Below are positions 25,462 to 34,028 of a stretch of 54,896 bases of DNA, one piece after another. The position numbers were made by a program, and so were the translations under genes. Below the pieces are notes generated by a model, which was given only the letters and a program-made list of their open reading frames with translations, searched no databases and was not told the DNA's origin. The DNA is from CAIZGX01 sp964430305 (lineage in GTDB: Bacteria > Bacteroidota > Bacteroidia > Flavobacteriales_D > Sanyastnellaceae): positions 1 through 54,896 of the forward strand of contig CAYSEX010000007.1 in assembly GCA_964430305.1 (NCBI GenBank), in the 5' to 3' direction. Every line of letters starts with the position of its first letter. Within the stretch, counting starts at the first letter, position 1.

Positions 25462-26541
25462 TTATTTCTGTGCTCGTTTTAATAATATAATGGCCAACAC
25501 TCCAAAAGCCAAGTTCGGTATCCAAACGGCTATAAGCGTAGGAACACCCAGATTCATTGCGCTAACTGCTGTAACTCGTGATATAAAAACGAATATGAAA
25601 CCAATGATAACCGCTAAGGCCAGATGCAGTCCAATTCCACCTCGTGATTTTCGTGATGCGATACTGACACCAATTAAGGTGAGTATGATTATTCCGAATG
25701 GTCCTGCAGTGCGGTTTTCTCGTTCTAATTCGAATTTAGCCACATTTCCTGAACCACTTAATCGCTGTTCTTCAATAAAGTTGTTTAGTTCATCCCAATT
25801 CATGGTAGCCACCACTTCTGATCTGAGCCCAAAATCTTCAGGCTTGACTTCAAGAATGGTATCTAAATGCGGCTTGAATATGACCTTTTCGTGATTGCCT
25901 TCTTTTTTTCTAACCTGCACATTATTCAACATCCATTGATTCGTCTCAAGATTGAAATTTGCACTAGCGCTCATGAGTTTAAAGGTCAATTCTCCATTTT
26001 CCCATCGCTCAAGACTAAATTGACTTCCTCCGTTATTTTTCGGATTGTATCTATGGAAATAGGCGAGCAGCCCGGGCTCTATCTCACGGTGAATATTGAT
26101 GTCTTGAATGGTTAATTGATCCTTCAAGTATTTGACTTCAAATTCGAATTTCTTTTTGTTCGCATAAGGAACAACGTAGTGTCCTAAAATAAGAGAGAGT
26201 CCGCACAAGAAAATGGCTGCCAGAAGGAAGGGGCGCAGAATTCTGCCATAGCTGATTCCGCTAGCAAGCATGGCAATAATTTCAGTGCGTTGAGACATTT
26301 TTGATGTAAACCAAATGACAGTAAGGAAAATGATAAAACTGCTGAGTAAGGTTCCAAAATAGAGACAGAAATTCAAATAATAATGAACAATGATTTCGTA
26401 CCCGGAGGCCTTAGATTTCAGCAAGTCATCAATGTTTTCACTGACATCGAAGACAACTGCAATGATGACAAAAGCTAAAATCATAAAAAGAAAAGTGCCG
26501 AAGAACTTTTTCAAAATGAATCTATCCAGTATGCCTATCAC
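25462..26541 (-). CDS. LptF/LptG family lipopolysaccharide export permease
   Basis: Inner-membrane subunit of the LptB2FG transporter that extracts LPS and passes it to LptC/A. The 359 residues begin MIGILDRFILKKFFGTF, the usual start of YjgP/YjgQ proteins. Three N-terminal membrane helices (about 12-34, 55-80, 98-120), a periplasmic jelly-roll part (about 125-265) and three C-terminal helices (about 272-355) can be seen. The start overlaps the tgt stop by four bases, a common tgt-lptG arrangement in Bacteroidota. Whether it is the F or G copy cannot be told here. Confidence 0.9.
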   Translation of the reverse strand: MIGILDRFILKKFFGTFLFMILAFVIIAVVFDVSENIDDLLKSKASGYEIIVHYYLNFCLYFGTLLSSFIIFLTVIWFTSKMSQRTEIIAMLASGISYGRILRPFLLAAIFLCGLSLILGHYVVPYANKKKFEFEVKYLKDQLTIQDINIHREIEPGLLAYFHRYNPKNNGGSQFSLERWENGELTFKLMSASANFNLETNQWMLNNVQVRKKEGNHEKVIFKPHLDTILEVKPEDFGLRSEVVATMNWDELNNFIEEQRLSGSGNVAKFELERENRTAGPFGIIILTLIGVSIASRKSRGGIGLHLALAVIIGFIFVFISRVTAVSAMNLGVPTLIAVWIPNLAFGVLAIILLKRAQK

Positions 26542-27668
26542 AAGCGCGTGCTTAAAGTATTTATAACACTGTTTTTCCAGGTCGCGAAAGTCCCTTCTAT
26601 TATTTTTTCTCGGGCAACCCGAACCAATTCAAGATAAAATGCAAGGTTGTGGATTGAAGCTATTTGCAAAGCTAAAATTTCATTGGCTACGAATAAATGG
26701 CGCACATATGCTTTCGTGTAAAATGTGTCCACATAACTTGTCCCATTTTCATCGAGAGGAGAAAAATCATTTTCCCATTTTTTGTTTCTCATGTTCATGG
26801 TGCCATTCCATGTGAATAGCATTCCATTTCGGGCATTACGCGTAGGCATAACACAATCGAACATGTCTACCCCAAGTCCAATACACTCTAGAATATTAGC
26901 GGGTGTTCCAACTCCCATGAGATACCGGGGTTTATCCTTCGGTAAAATGTTGCAGACCAATTCGGTCATTTCATACATAACTTCATGAGGTTCTCCAACA
27001 CTTAACCCCCCAATTGCATTTCCATAAGCGTTTTTGTTAGCAACGAATTCTGCACTTTTTTCTCGTAGATCAGGATAAACACTTCCTTGAACAATAGGAA
27101 AAAGGGCTTGTTGGTAACCGTATTTTGGTTCGGTGGTATTCCATTGATTGAAACAACGGTCCAACCATCTGTGAGTAATATTCAAAGAATCATTCGCGTA
27201 TTTCTTTTCACACGGGTAGGGCGGACATTCGTCAAAAGCCATGACTATATCAGCTCCAATACTGCGCTGAATATCCATGACATTTTCTGGGGTAAATGTG
27301 TGTTTCGAACCATCTATGTGTGATTTGAAAACCACACCTTCTTCTTTGATCTTTCTGTTATTGGATAGACTGTAAACTTGATATCCGCCACTATCAGTTA
27401 AAATGGGACCTCGCCAATTCATAAATTGGTGGAGACCTCCTGCTTGCTCCAAAAGGTCTGTTCCCGGACGTAAATATAGATGATAGGTGTTGCCTAATAT
27501 GATTTGAGCTTTTACTTCTTCCTTGAGGTCGGGTTGCGAAACAGCTTTCACACTCCCCACAGTCCCAACGGGCATGAAAATAGGGGTTTCTATGTTTCCA
27601 TGTGCGGTATGTAATACGCCTGCCCGCGCTTTGCTTTTGCTGTCCTCAACAAGTAATTCGTATTTCAT
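26538..27668 (-). CDS. tgt: tRNA-guanine transglycosylase, Zn-ligand cysteines absent
   Basis: Exchanges guanine 34 for preQ1 in queuosine tRNAs. The 376 residues match bacterial Tgt. Catalytic residues are kept: the base Asp92 in TDSGGYQVYS, GLSVGEP (221-227), the nucleophile Asp271 in MFDCVMPTRNARNG. The structural zinc site is not: where the Zymomonas enzyme has CxCxxC and a distal His, here positions 309, 311 and 314 are Gly, Ser and Asp, while His340 in SIHN is retained. I recall a similar cysteine-free tail in other Bacteroidota Tgt proteins, so this is probably a lineage trait, not decay. It precedes lptF/G with a four-base overlap and follows the S9-like gene by two bases. Confidence 0.95.
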   Translation of the reverse strand: MKYELLVEDSKSKARAGVLHTAHGNIETPIFMPVGTVGSVKAVSQPDLKEEVKAQIILGNTYHLYLRPGTDLLEQAGGLHQFMNWRGPILTDSGGYQVYSLSNNRKIKEEGVVFKSHIDGSKHTFTPENVMDIQRSIGADIVMAFDECPPYPCEKKYANDSLNITHRWLDRCFNQWNTTEPKYGYQQALFPIVQGSVYPDLREKSAEFVANKNAYGNAIGGLSVGEPHEVMYEMTELVCNILPKDKPRYLMGVGTPANILECIGLGVDMFDCVMPTRNARNGMLFTWNGTMNMRNKKWENDFSPLDENGTSYVDTFYTKAYVRHLFVANEILALQIASIHNLAFYLELVRVAREKIIEGTFATWKNSVINTLSTRL

Positions 27669-27670
27669 TC

Positions 27671-29446
27671 CTAATTGCCAGCGGGCTTTAATTTCATTTC
27701 TATTCTAAAATGCGCATTAATAGCGTCTAAGAACTCTTTTGAAGGCACATTGTTTTTAGAGAAAGTAAAATTGAAATTCTTGTTTAACTGATTTTTAGTT
27801 TTCACATTCGCGGAATTACCAAACGTGTAAATAATCGCATTCTCATCTGAAAATGGAACTACGTCTAGTAATGAGATGCTTTCATCAGATTTTGTTAAAG
27901 CTGCAATGTTCGAGGTAAGATTGAATTGATTGTCAAAATTCTCTGTGCAGATCAAGGTATTTTTGCCATTTGAAATAGCGGAGCAAACAGGAGTTAATAT
28001 ACTGAATTCCTCGGGTAAAATGAAGCATATGTTTTGACAGTTGTTGCGTTTTTCATTATATAGATTTTTACAAACGCTGTTCAACATTTCAGTTTGTTCC
28101 GAAATCATTTCGTTGACATCGAATTTTGTATTTGATGAAATTGTAGGATTGGCTAATAACATTACATCATATCCATTCGAACACAGGTTTTGTATGAAAC
28201 TAGAATATTGAATATCTAAATTTGGAGACTGTAGACTTGAATACATTATTACCAAAGGGGGTGTTGAGGCTTGGCTCGAATTTCCTTTGAAAAAGAGGGC
28301 GTTGCTTTTATTGTCATTTGGGTCGTTGAAAGTTTCAGACGCTCCACGATACACTCCACTGTTGGAATTACTTCCTTTTGAAACATCTATGAATTTGCTC
28401 TTGTAACTCACAATAAATTTACTTTTCGTCTCTGGACTTGTGATTTTAAAAATTTCAAGTGTGCTTGAACGGTCAATGCATATGACAGAGAACTGGGGGG
28501 TGCCAATTGATTTTTCAGCGAGACTCAAAAGTTTTTTTCCATTCTCAGTGAAGGAGATATTTCGGTGCTCGAGTGTAGTTGTAGTGAAACCTAAAACATC
28601 AACATTTTCTTTAGATGCAATTACGTTTGTAATTGCAAGAGAATTCGGTGGATTGGATTTGTATAAGGTTGTGTTTCCATTTTCAATTGAAACAAAACCA
28701 AATTGCATTCCCGTTTGCCAAACATTTGATTGAATTAAAAAAGACTTGGTACTCTCATTAAACCCAAGGATTTTCATATATACGCCAGCCGGCCATGATT
28801 TCACTTTCGCAGCAGGTTTGTTCGAATTTGAGGTGTACAAACAAAGCTCATTTTTATGTATCGATAGATAACCCAATAAATTCCCATTTTTGTCTATGTA
28901 TGCACTTTGCACAATTCCGTTCATTTTAGAAATGAGTTGTGGTGACTTTCCATCAATGGGAAAATGATAAAGCACATCTGTTCCATCATCTTTATTCACA
29001 AAATAGAGCCCCGAAACATTTTCTGATTGTGAACACAACAAAACTTCGTTGTATCGTGTACTAATAGGAACAAGTGTTTTTTGCTTCATGTTTATAAGTT
29101 CGAATGAAACTCGAGCACCATTCGATTTAGATAATAATACAAAATCGTCATTGATTCTATGAATGCCGCGGTATCCATTGGGTTTGAATTGTCCCAATAA
29201 TTTCCGTTCACCTTTTTCTATTTCTAAGGCTACAATTGAGGCTTGTGTTAAGCTTTCTCCCAATAAGAAGATTTCTGAGCTGCTTCCACCTGAACATGCC
29301 GATATCAAATCGGTTTCCTGACTAACCGGCATAACAGGTCGAATATGTTCAACAATCAACTTAGATCCGTTGGGAAGGGTTGAGATAGGTTGTCCAAACG
29401 ATTGAATACAACTCAACAGAGTGAAAAGGAAGGCAAATTTTTTCAT
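27671..29446 (-). CDS. Exported S9-peptidase-like protein without catalytic motifs
   Basis: Unknown function, 591 residues. A signal peptide ends at SFGQ (residue 19). The order of parts resembles a prolyl oligopeptidase: a beta-propeller-like half (about 25-365, repeated blade-like strands such as DDGTDVLYHFPIDGKSPQLI) and an alpha/beta-hydrolase-like half (about 390-560) opening with TPPLVIMYSS, where active enzymes have PLVxxxHGGP, and continuing NLCSNGYDVMLLANPT. No GxSxGG nucleophile elbow, catalytic Asp or His motif is found, so it is probably a pseudo-enzyme. A TAAATTCG element ends four bases before the start. First gene of the run through tgt, lptF/G, the SDR and the SF2 helicase. 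The relation to S9 is inferred from layout, so confidence is moderate. Confidence 0.6.
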   Translation of the reverse strand: MKKFAFLFTLLSCIQSFGQPISTLPNGSKLIVEHIRPVMPVSQETDLISACSGGSSSEIFLLGESLTQASIVALEIEKGERKLLGQFKPNGYRGIHRINDDFVLLSKSNGARVSFELINMKQKTLVPISTRYNEVLLCSQSENVSGLYFVNKDDGTDVLYHFPIDGKSPQLISKMNGIVQSAYIDKNGNLLGYLSIHKNELCLYTSNSNKPAAKVKSWPAGVYMKILGFNESTKSFLIQSNVWQTGMQFGFVSIENGNTTLYKSNPPNSLAITNVIASKENVDVLGFTTTTLEHRNISFTENGKKLLSLAEKSIGTPQFSVICIDRSSTLEIFKITSPETKSKFIVSYKSKFIDVSKGSNSNSGVYRGASETFNDPNDNKSNALFFKGNSSQASTPPLVIMYSSLQSPNLDIQYSSFIQNLCSNGYDVMLLANPTISSNTKFDVNEMISEQTEMLNSVCKNLYNEKRNNCQNICFILPEEFSILTPVCSAISNGKNTLICTENFDNQFNLTSNIAALTKSDESISLLDVVPFSDENAIIYTFGNSANVKTKNQLNKNFNFTFSKNNVPSKEFLDAINAHFRIEMKLKPAGN

Positions 29447-29450
29447 GTTG

Positions 29451-29458
29451 CGAATTTA
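29451..29458 (-). promoter_or_regulatory. -7-like element four bases before the S9-like ATG
   Basis: TAAATTCG on the minus strand has one mismatch to TAnnTTTG. Its position would place the transcript start on or next to the ATG at 29446. Confidence 0.35.
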
Positions 29459-29517
29459 CGAACGAAGATTTCAACTTCTACTTTCTATAATGTCGATAAT
29501 TTTTAAGCTTTTTTTGA

Positions 29518-29548
29518 TTGAAGGTTGTCTAATTTGAGGGTATATTTG
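29518..29548 (+). promoter_or_regulatory. Promoter of the glutamine synthetase gene
   Basis: TTG (29518-29520), a 20-base spacer and TATATTTG (29541-29548) fit the Bacteroidota promoter well. The implied start near 29552 leaves a leader of about 55 bases. Confidence 0.65.
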
Positions 29549-29575
29549 CAAAAAAATGATAATTTATTAATAACG

Positions 29576-29593
29576 CCCCCTAATTTTAGGGGG
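29576..29593 (+). promoter_or_regulatory. Perfect 18-base palindrome in the glnN leader
   Basis: CCCCCTAA and TTAGGGGG are exact inverted repeats with a two-base centre, 15 bases before the ATG and downstream of the predicted promoter. It may be an operator for a dimeric repressor or, in the RNA, a GC-rich hairpin near the ribosome site. With a two-base loop, a DNA-binding site is at least as likely as an RNA stem. Confidence 0.6.
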
Positions 29594-29608
29594 TTCAAAC
29601 AGAAAAAC

Positions 29609-31789
29609 ATGAAAAATCGTCAAATTGCTCTTCAGGAAATCAACGCAAGAAATTCTGCTAACTCTTCAACCAACGGAGAGAGAATAAGTAATTACTTCGG
29701 TGAAAATGTTTTCTCTCCGCATAAAATGAGAGAATATCTCCCAGAGGATTTGTACGAAAAATTGATGGATTGTATCAATCACGGAACGCGCATAGACAGA
29801 AATGTAGCGGACCACATTGCGGCTGGTATGAAGGAGTGGGCCATGAGCAAGGGTGCTACACACTTTACCCATTGGTTCCAACCGCTAACTGGTTCCACCG
29901 CAGAAAAGCATGATAGCTTTTTTAAGCCAATGTCAGATGGTAGAGCTATTGAGAAGTTTGAGGGAACCATGCTTGTTCAGCAAGAGCCAGATGCATCTTC
30001 ATTCCCGAATGGAGGTATACGTAATACCTTCGAGGCTCGAGGTTACACATTGTGGGATCCGTCTTCACCCGCTTTTATTGTTGGAAATACGCTTTGCATA
30101 CCAACCATTTTCATCAGTTATACGGGGCATGCATTGGACTATAAAATGCCATTGATTAAAGCATTGGGCTCTGTAGATGCTGCAGCAACCGCTGTATGTC
30201 AATACTTTGATAAGGACGTGAATAAAGTGAATACAACGTTGGGTTGGGAACAAGAATATTTTTTGGTGGACTCTGCGTTGCATAAACTTCGTCCAGATTT
30301 AGCCATGACAGGAAGAGTATTGTTTGGAAAGAAACCGGCAAAAGGACAACAGTTAGAAGATCATTACTTTGGAAGTATCCCCGAGCGTGTACTTGCATTT
30401 ATGAAGGAATTTGAATATGAATCACATTTACTTGGAATTCCTGTTACAACAAGACACAACGAGGTTGCACCGAACCAATACGAGGTTGCTCCGATGTTCG
30501 AAGAGGCCAATTTGGCGAATGATCACAACCAGCTTTTGATGGACGTGTTGAAAAAAACAGCGCAAAAGCATAATTTCAATGTGTTGTTCCATGAAAAACC
30601 TTTTGAGGGTGTAAACGGAAGTGGTAAACACAACAACTGGGCTCTTTCTACCAACACTGGAGTAAACCTGCTTCGACCTGGAAAAAATCCCAAGTCAAAT
30701 TTGCAATTCTTAACGTTTGTTGTAAATACTGTAGCTGCTATTTTTGAGAATGCCGATATTCTTCGCGCTTCTATAGCTGGAGTTGGAAATGACCACAGAT
30801 TGGGAGCAAATGAGGCGCCTCCTGCAATTATGAGTATTTTCTTAGGTGATCAGCTGAATGCAATGTTGGATAATCTCGAGAAAAACATCAAGGCGGGCAA
30901 AATGACCCCAGAAGATAAAACCGAGCTAAAGTTGAACATAGGTAAATTACCTCAAGTGCTTTTAGATAACACAGACCGCAACAGAACATCACCTTTTGCT
31001 TTTACCGGAAATAAATTTGAATTCAGAGCAGTAGGTTCTAGCGCGAATTGTGCTAATGCCATGATTACACTTAATACCATAGTAGCTAACCGACTTATTC
31101 AATTCAAGAAAGATGTTGATGCAAGAATAGCCAAGGGAGATGACAAGGATGAAGCGATACTAAAAGAACTACAACGCCTTATTAAAATGAGTAAAAGTAT
31201 TCGATTTGAAGGTAACGGGTATGGTGAAGAATGGGTGAAAGAAGCCGCGAAAAGAGGTTTGTCGAATATGAAGGACACCCCCACTGCCTTAAAGGTGTGG
31301 AAGGATAAGAAAGTAATTGCCATGTTTGAAAAGTTGAATGTCTTAACAAGTGAAGAAATTCATGCTCGTTATGAAATTGAAGTGGAAAACTATGGAAGAA
31401 GACGTGAGATAGAGGCTGAGCTTGTTGTTGATATTGCATTAAATCAAATTATTCCTGCGTCAATTCAATACCAAAGCAAATTAGTCGAAAATTTAGAAGG
31501 ATTGAAAGATGTGTTTGGAGCAGAATTCAAGAAAATTGGAGCCACTCAGTTGGAAATTGTAAAGACTTTGGGAATCCAAATAAATGCGTTAAAAGCAAAA
31601 GTAGATGCCATTCAAAAAGAGCAGTCCAAAATCGATGGTGCTTCGCCAGAAACTGTAGCATCTGTTTATTGCAACAGGATAAAACCACTTATGGATCAAG
31701 CCCGAGAAGCTGCCGATGCACTTGAAGCTTTGGTAGACGACCAAGAATGGCCATTGCCAAAAATGAGAGAGCTTTTGTTTACCTGCTAG
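29609..31789 (+). CDS. glnN: Type III glutamine synthetase
   Basis: Makes glutamine from glutamate and ammonia using ATP; the main or only GS in many Bacteroidota. I start it at the ATG at 29609 (MKNRQIALQEINARN), giving 726 residues, the usual GSIII size; an upstream TTG would lie before the predicted promoter. GSIII features: THWFQPLTG (about 83-91), EKHDSF, FPNGGIRNTFEARGYTLWD, LGWEQEYFLVD, RHNEVAPNQYEVAP and the ATP-site GVNGSGKHNNWALSTN, then the long GSIII-specific C-terminal region with coiled coil. Expression may be controlled through the palindrome at 29576-29593 in the leader. The next gene is transcribed in the same direction with its own probable promoter. Confidence 0.97.
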   Translation: MKNRQIALQEINARNSANSSTNGERISNYFGENVFSPHKMREYLPEDLYEKLMDCINHGTRIDRNVADHIAAGMKEWAMSKGATHFTHWFQPLTGSTAEKHDSFFKPMSDGRAIEKFEGTMLVQQEPDASSFPNGGIRNTFEARGYTLWDPSSPAFIVGNTLCIPTIFISYTGHALDYKMPLIKALGSVDAAATAVCQYFDKDVNKVNTTLGWEQEYFLVDSALHKLRPDLAMTGRVLFGKKPAKGQQLEDHYFGSIPERVLAFMKEFEYESHLLGIPVTTRHNEVAPNQYEVAPMFEEANLANDHNQLLMDVLKKTAQKHNFNVLFHEKPFEGVNGSGKHNNWALSTNTGVNLLRPGKNPKSNLQFLTFVVNTVAAIFENADILRASIAGVGNDHRLGANEAPPAIMSIFLGDQLNAMLDNLEKNIKAGKMTPEDKTELKLNIGKLPQVLLDNTDRNRTSPFAFTGNKFEFRAVGSSANCANAMITLNTIVANRLIQFKKDVDARIAKGDDKDEAILKELQRLIKMSKSIRFEGNGYGEEWVKEAAKRGLSNMKDTPTALKVWKDKKVIAMFEKLNVLTSEEIHARYEIEVENYGRRREIEAELVVDIALNQIIPASIQYQSKLVENLEGLKDVFGAEFKKIGATQLEIVKTLGIQINALKAKVDAIQKEQSKIDGASPETVASVYCNRIKPLMDQAREAADALEALVDDQEWPLPKMRELLFTC

Positions 31790-31831
31790 GGCTTAATTTG
31801 TTAAAAACATTCGAAAATTGGGAAATTTGAT

Positions 31832-31839
31832 TATTTTCG
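31832..31839 (+). promoter_or_regulatory. Possible -7 element of the PorE-like gene
   Basis: TATTTTCG, one mismatch to TAnnTTTG, 35 bases before the ATG at 31875. No convincing -33 partner. Confidence 0.3.
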
Positions 31840-31874
31840 CAATGAACTAACCTTATTGAACTAATTCAATTCAT

Positions 31875-33971
31875 ATGAAATTGACAAAATCTACTTTCTT
31901 GACGGTATTGATGATGGCTTTCGGCCTGATTGCTTTCGGACAAAACAAGAAAATTGAAAAGGCAGACCTCGAATTTGCTGCGGGCGGCTATTACCAAGCT
32001 GCGGAATTGTATAAAGGTGAACTGCCAAAGATTAAGAACATTGAAGAGAAAGGAAGAGTGTTCTTTCAAATCGCTGAATGCTACCGTATTTCTACCAATT
32101 ACGGAATGGCTCTTGACTTTTATGATAAGGCAATTCAAAGCCAGTACGACAAGATAAATGCTGAAATTTATTTCAATTTCGGTAAGTGTTTGCAAGAAAT
32201 GGATCGCCTAGAAGATGCCATTGTACAATTTAAGAAATACAAGGAGCGTGGAGGCAATGGTTCCAAAGCCGAAGCACAAATCAAAATCTGCGAGGAAGTA
32301 GGAAAAATGAAAAAAGACCTACCCAAGCGTCGCCTGCAATCAGAAAACATGGAGGCTTGGAATTCAGAGGCGATGGATTACGGTTTAACGTACTCATCGA
32401 AAAAGTTTGATGAATTTATTCTTTCTTCTTCACGTAAAGGATCTACTACTGGTGCAGGAAACGACCCTCATTATGGAGAAGCTTTCCAAGATTTGTATAC
32501 AGTTAAATTAGATAAGAAGTTCAAAGGTAATCAAGCGCCTATGCCTGTGAATGCAAGTGTAAACACTGGAGTTCACGAAGGAGCAGCGGCATTCGATCGC
32601 GACTTCAAAAATCTGATTTTCACACGTTGCGGTTTTGATAAAAAAGATCGTATGGGTTGTGACTTATATACAGCTGTTCGTCAAGGAGATAATTACGCAG
32701 CACCAACATTGATTGAGGTAATTGATCGCAATTCAGATGACTCTTCACGTGTGGGTCAACCTTGTATGACCCCAGACGAGCAGTTCTTGTTGTTCGCTTC
32801 AAACATGCCAGGCGGAAAGGGTGGAAGAGATATTTGGTATATGAAGTGGGACAAGAAATTAAAGAAATGGGTAGAATTGAAAAACCTTGAATCGGTAAAT
32901 ACAGCCGGTGATGATTACTATCCTTTCGTTGATGATGATGGAACGTTATATTTCTCTTCAAACGGATTGCCAGGCTTAGGTGGTTTGGATATTTATAAGG
33001 CTGCTTCAACTGGCGAAATGACTTTCGGTAAGGCAGAACATCTTGAAGCTCCAATCAACAGCGCATCTGATGATTTTGCATTCATCATTGACAAGAAACC
33101 AGTAATAGATGGTGAGTTAATGGAGGGTATTTTTGGTTGTTATTTCACATCTAACCGCCCAGGTGGAAAAGGAAAAGATGATATCTGGAGGGTATACGAA
33201 TTACCATTGGTTTTCGAAATGACCGGAACTGCATACAATAAGAAGACCGGAGAGAAATTGGAAGGTTGCACAGTGGTTGTTGTGGGTAGCGATGGTTCTA
33301 CTTACAATATGACAACAGACAAGAATGGTCAATTTAGTTTGGATCGGACAAAAGTGAAAGGTGAGACGAAGTACTCAGTAGACGTTACAAAGCAAAACTT
33401 CTTAGGAACGAAAGATCGTTTCTCTACAGTTGGGGCAAAAGTTTCTACAAACTTCACCCAGGACTATTTCTTAACTCCAATTGAGAAGGATAAAGAATAT
33501 CCAATGCCAACTGTACTTTATGAATTGGCAAAGTGGAATTTGTTAATCAATGCGAATGGTCCAGTACCAGTGAATTCTGCTGATTCATTGAATTATTTGT
33601 TGAATATTTTAAAAGAAAACCCAACGTACATTGTTCAGTTGGAATCGCACACGGACTCACGCGACTCTAACGAAGCAAACAAAACCCTTTCTCAAAAGCG
33701 TTCTCAAACTTGTGTTGATTATTTAATTTCAAAAGGAATTGAAGCAGGTAGATTGGTGCCGAAGGGAATGGGTGAAGAGGTTCCAAGAGAAATCAAAGCT
33801 GGCGACCGTATTAGCCCAGAATTGTTTGAAGAATTCCCAATTGGAACTAAACTTACTGAGGAGTATATTAACTCGCTTACAACGAATGAGGCCAAAGAGC
33901 GTGCACATCAATTGAATCGTAGAACAACATTCAGAATCATTGGTTTTGATTACGTTCCAAAATCGAAATAG
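31875..33971 (+). CDS. PorE-like OmpA-family protein (TPR, WD40-like, regulatory and OmpA domains)
   Basis: Likely an outer-membrane lipoprotein-free anchor that links a T9SS or gliding component to peptidoglycan. The 698 residues hold a signal peptide (1-22, ends FGQ), tetratricopeptide-like helices (about 25-140), a PD40/WD40-like propeller (about 155-440) with repeats such as PDEQFLLFASNMPGGKGGRDIW and FTSNRPGGKGKDDIW, a carboxypeptidase-regulatory-like sandwich (about 445-540), and an OmpA peptidoglycan-binding domain (about 550-698) with SHTDSRDSNEANKTLSQKR and LNRRTTFRI. This is the PorE order of domains. A paralogue with an added SPOR domain lies at 48311-50893. A strong terminator follows. 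Confidence 0.85.
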   Translation: MKLTKSTFLTVLMMAFGLIAFGQNKKIEKADLEFAAGGYYQAAELYKGELPKIKNIEEKGRVFFQIAECYRISTNYGMALDFYDKAIQSQYDKINAEIYFNFGKCLQEMDRLEDAIVQFKKYKERGGNGSKAEAQIKICEEVGKMKKDLPKRRLQSENMEAWNSEAMDYGLTYSSKKFDEFILSSSRKGSTTGAGNDPHYGEAFQDLYTVKLDKKFKGNQAPMPVNASVNTGVHEGAAAFDRDFKNLIFTRCGFDKKDRMGCDLYTAVRQGDNYAAPTLIEVIDRNSDDSSRVGQPCMTPDEQFLLFASNMPGGKGGRDIWYMKWDKKLKKWVELKNLESVNTAGDDYYPFVDDDGTLYFSSNGLPGLGGLDIYKAASTGEMTFGKAEHLEAPINSASDDFAFIIDKKPVIDGELMEGIFGCYFTSNRPGGKGKDDIWRVYELPLVFEMTGTAYNKKTGEKLEGCTVVVVGSDGSTYNMTTDKNGQFSLDRTKVKGETKYSVDVTKQNFLGTKDRFSTVGAKVSTNFTQDYFLTPIEKDKEYPMPTVLYELAKWNLLINANGPVPVNSADSLNYLLNILKENPTYIVQLESHTDSRDSNEANKTLSQKRSQTCVDYLISKGIEAGRLVPKGMGEEVPREIKAGDRISPELFEEFPIGTKLTEEYINSLTTNEAKERAHQLNRRTTFRIIGFDYVPKSK

Positions 33972-33985
33972 CAATTAAACGAAAG

Positions 33986-34015
33986 AAAGGGCTGACATGA
34001 TTGTCAGCCCTTTTT
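33986..34015 (+). terminator. Rho-independent terminator 14 bases before purM
   Basis: Perfect 12-base stem AAAGGGCTGACA / TGTCAGCCCTTT (33986-33997 with 34002-34013), loop TGAT, T run to 34015. It ends the PorE-like gene yet lies almost against the purM start at 34029. Confidence 0.92.
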
Positions 34016-34028
34016 CATTATTCTTAAG

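Noticed and set aside
25490..25894. 134-codon plus-strand frame opposite the LptF/G gene
   Set aside because: Shadow of a conserved membrane protein gene; its translation has no family-like pattern.
29525..29608. Upstream TTG start for glutamine synthetase
   Set aside because: It would lie upstream of the predicted promoter box and run through the palindrome; the ATG at 29609 gives the normal GSIII length.
32620..33054. 144-codon minus-strand frame opposite the PorE-like gene
   Set aside because: Shadow frame; the other strand has clear domains.
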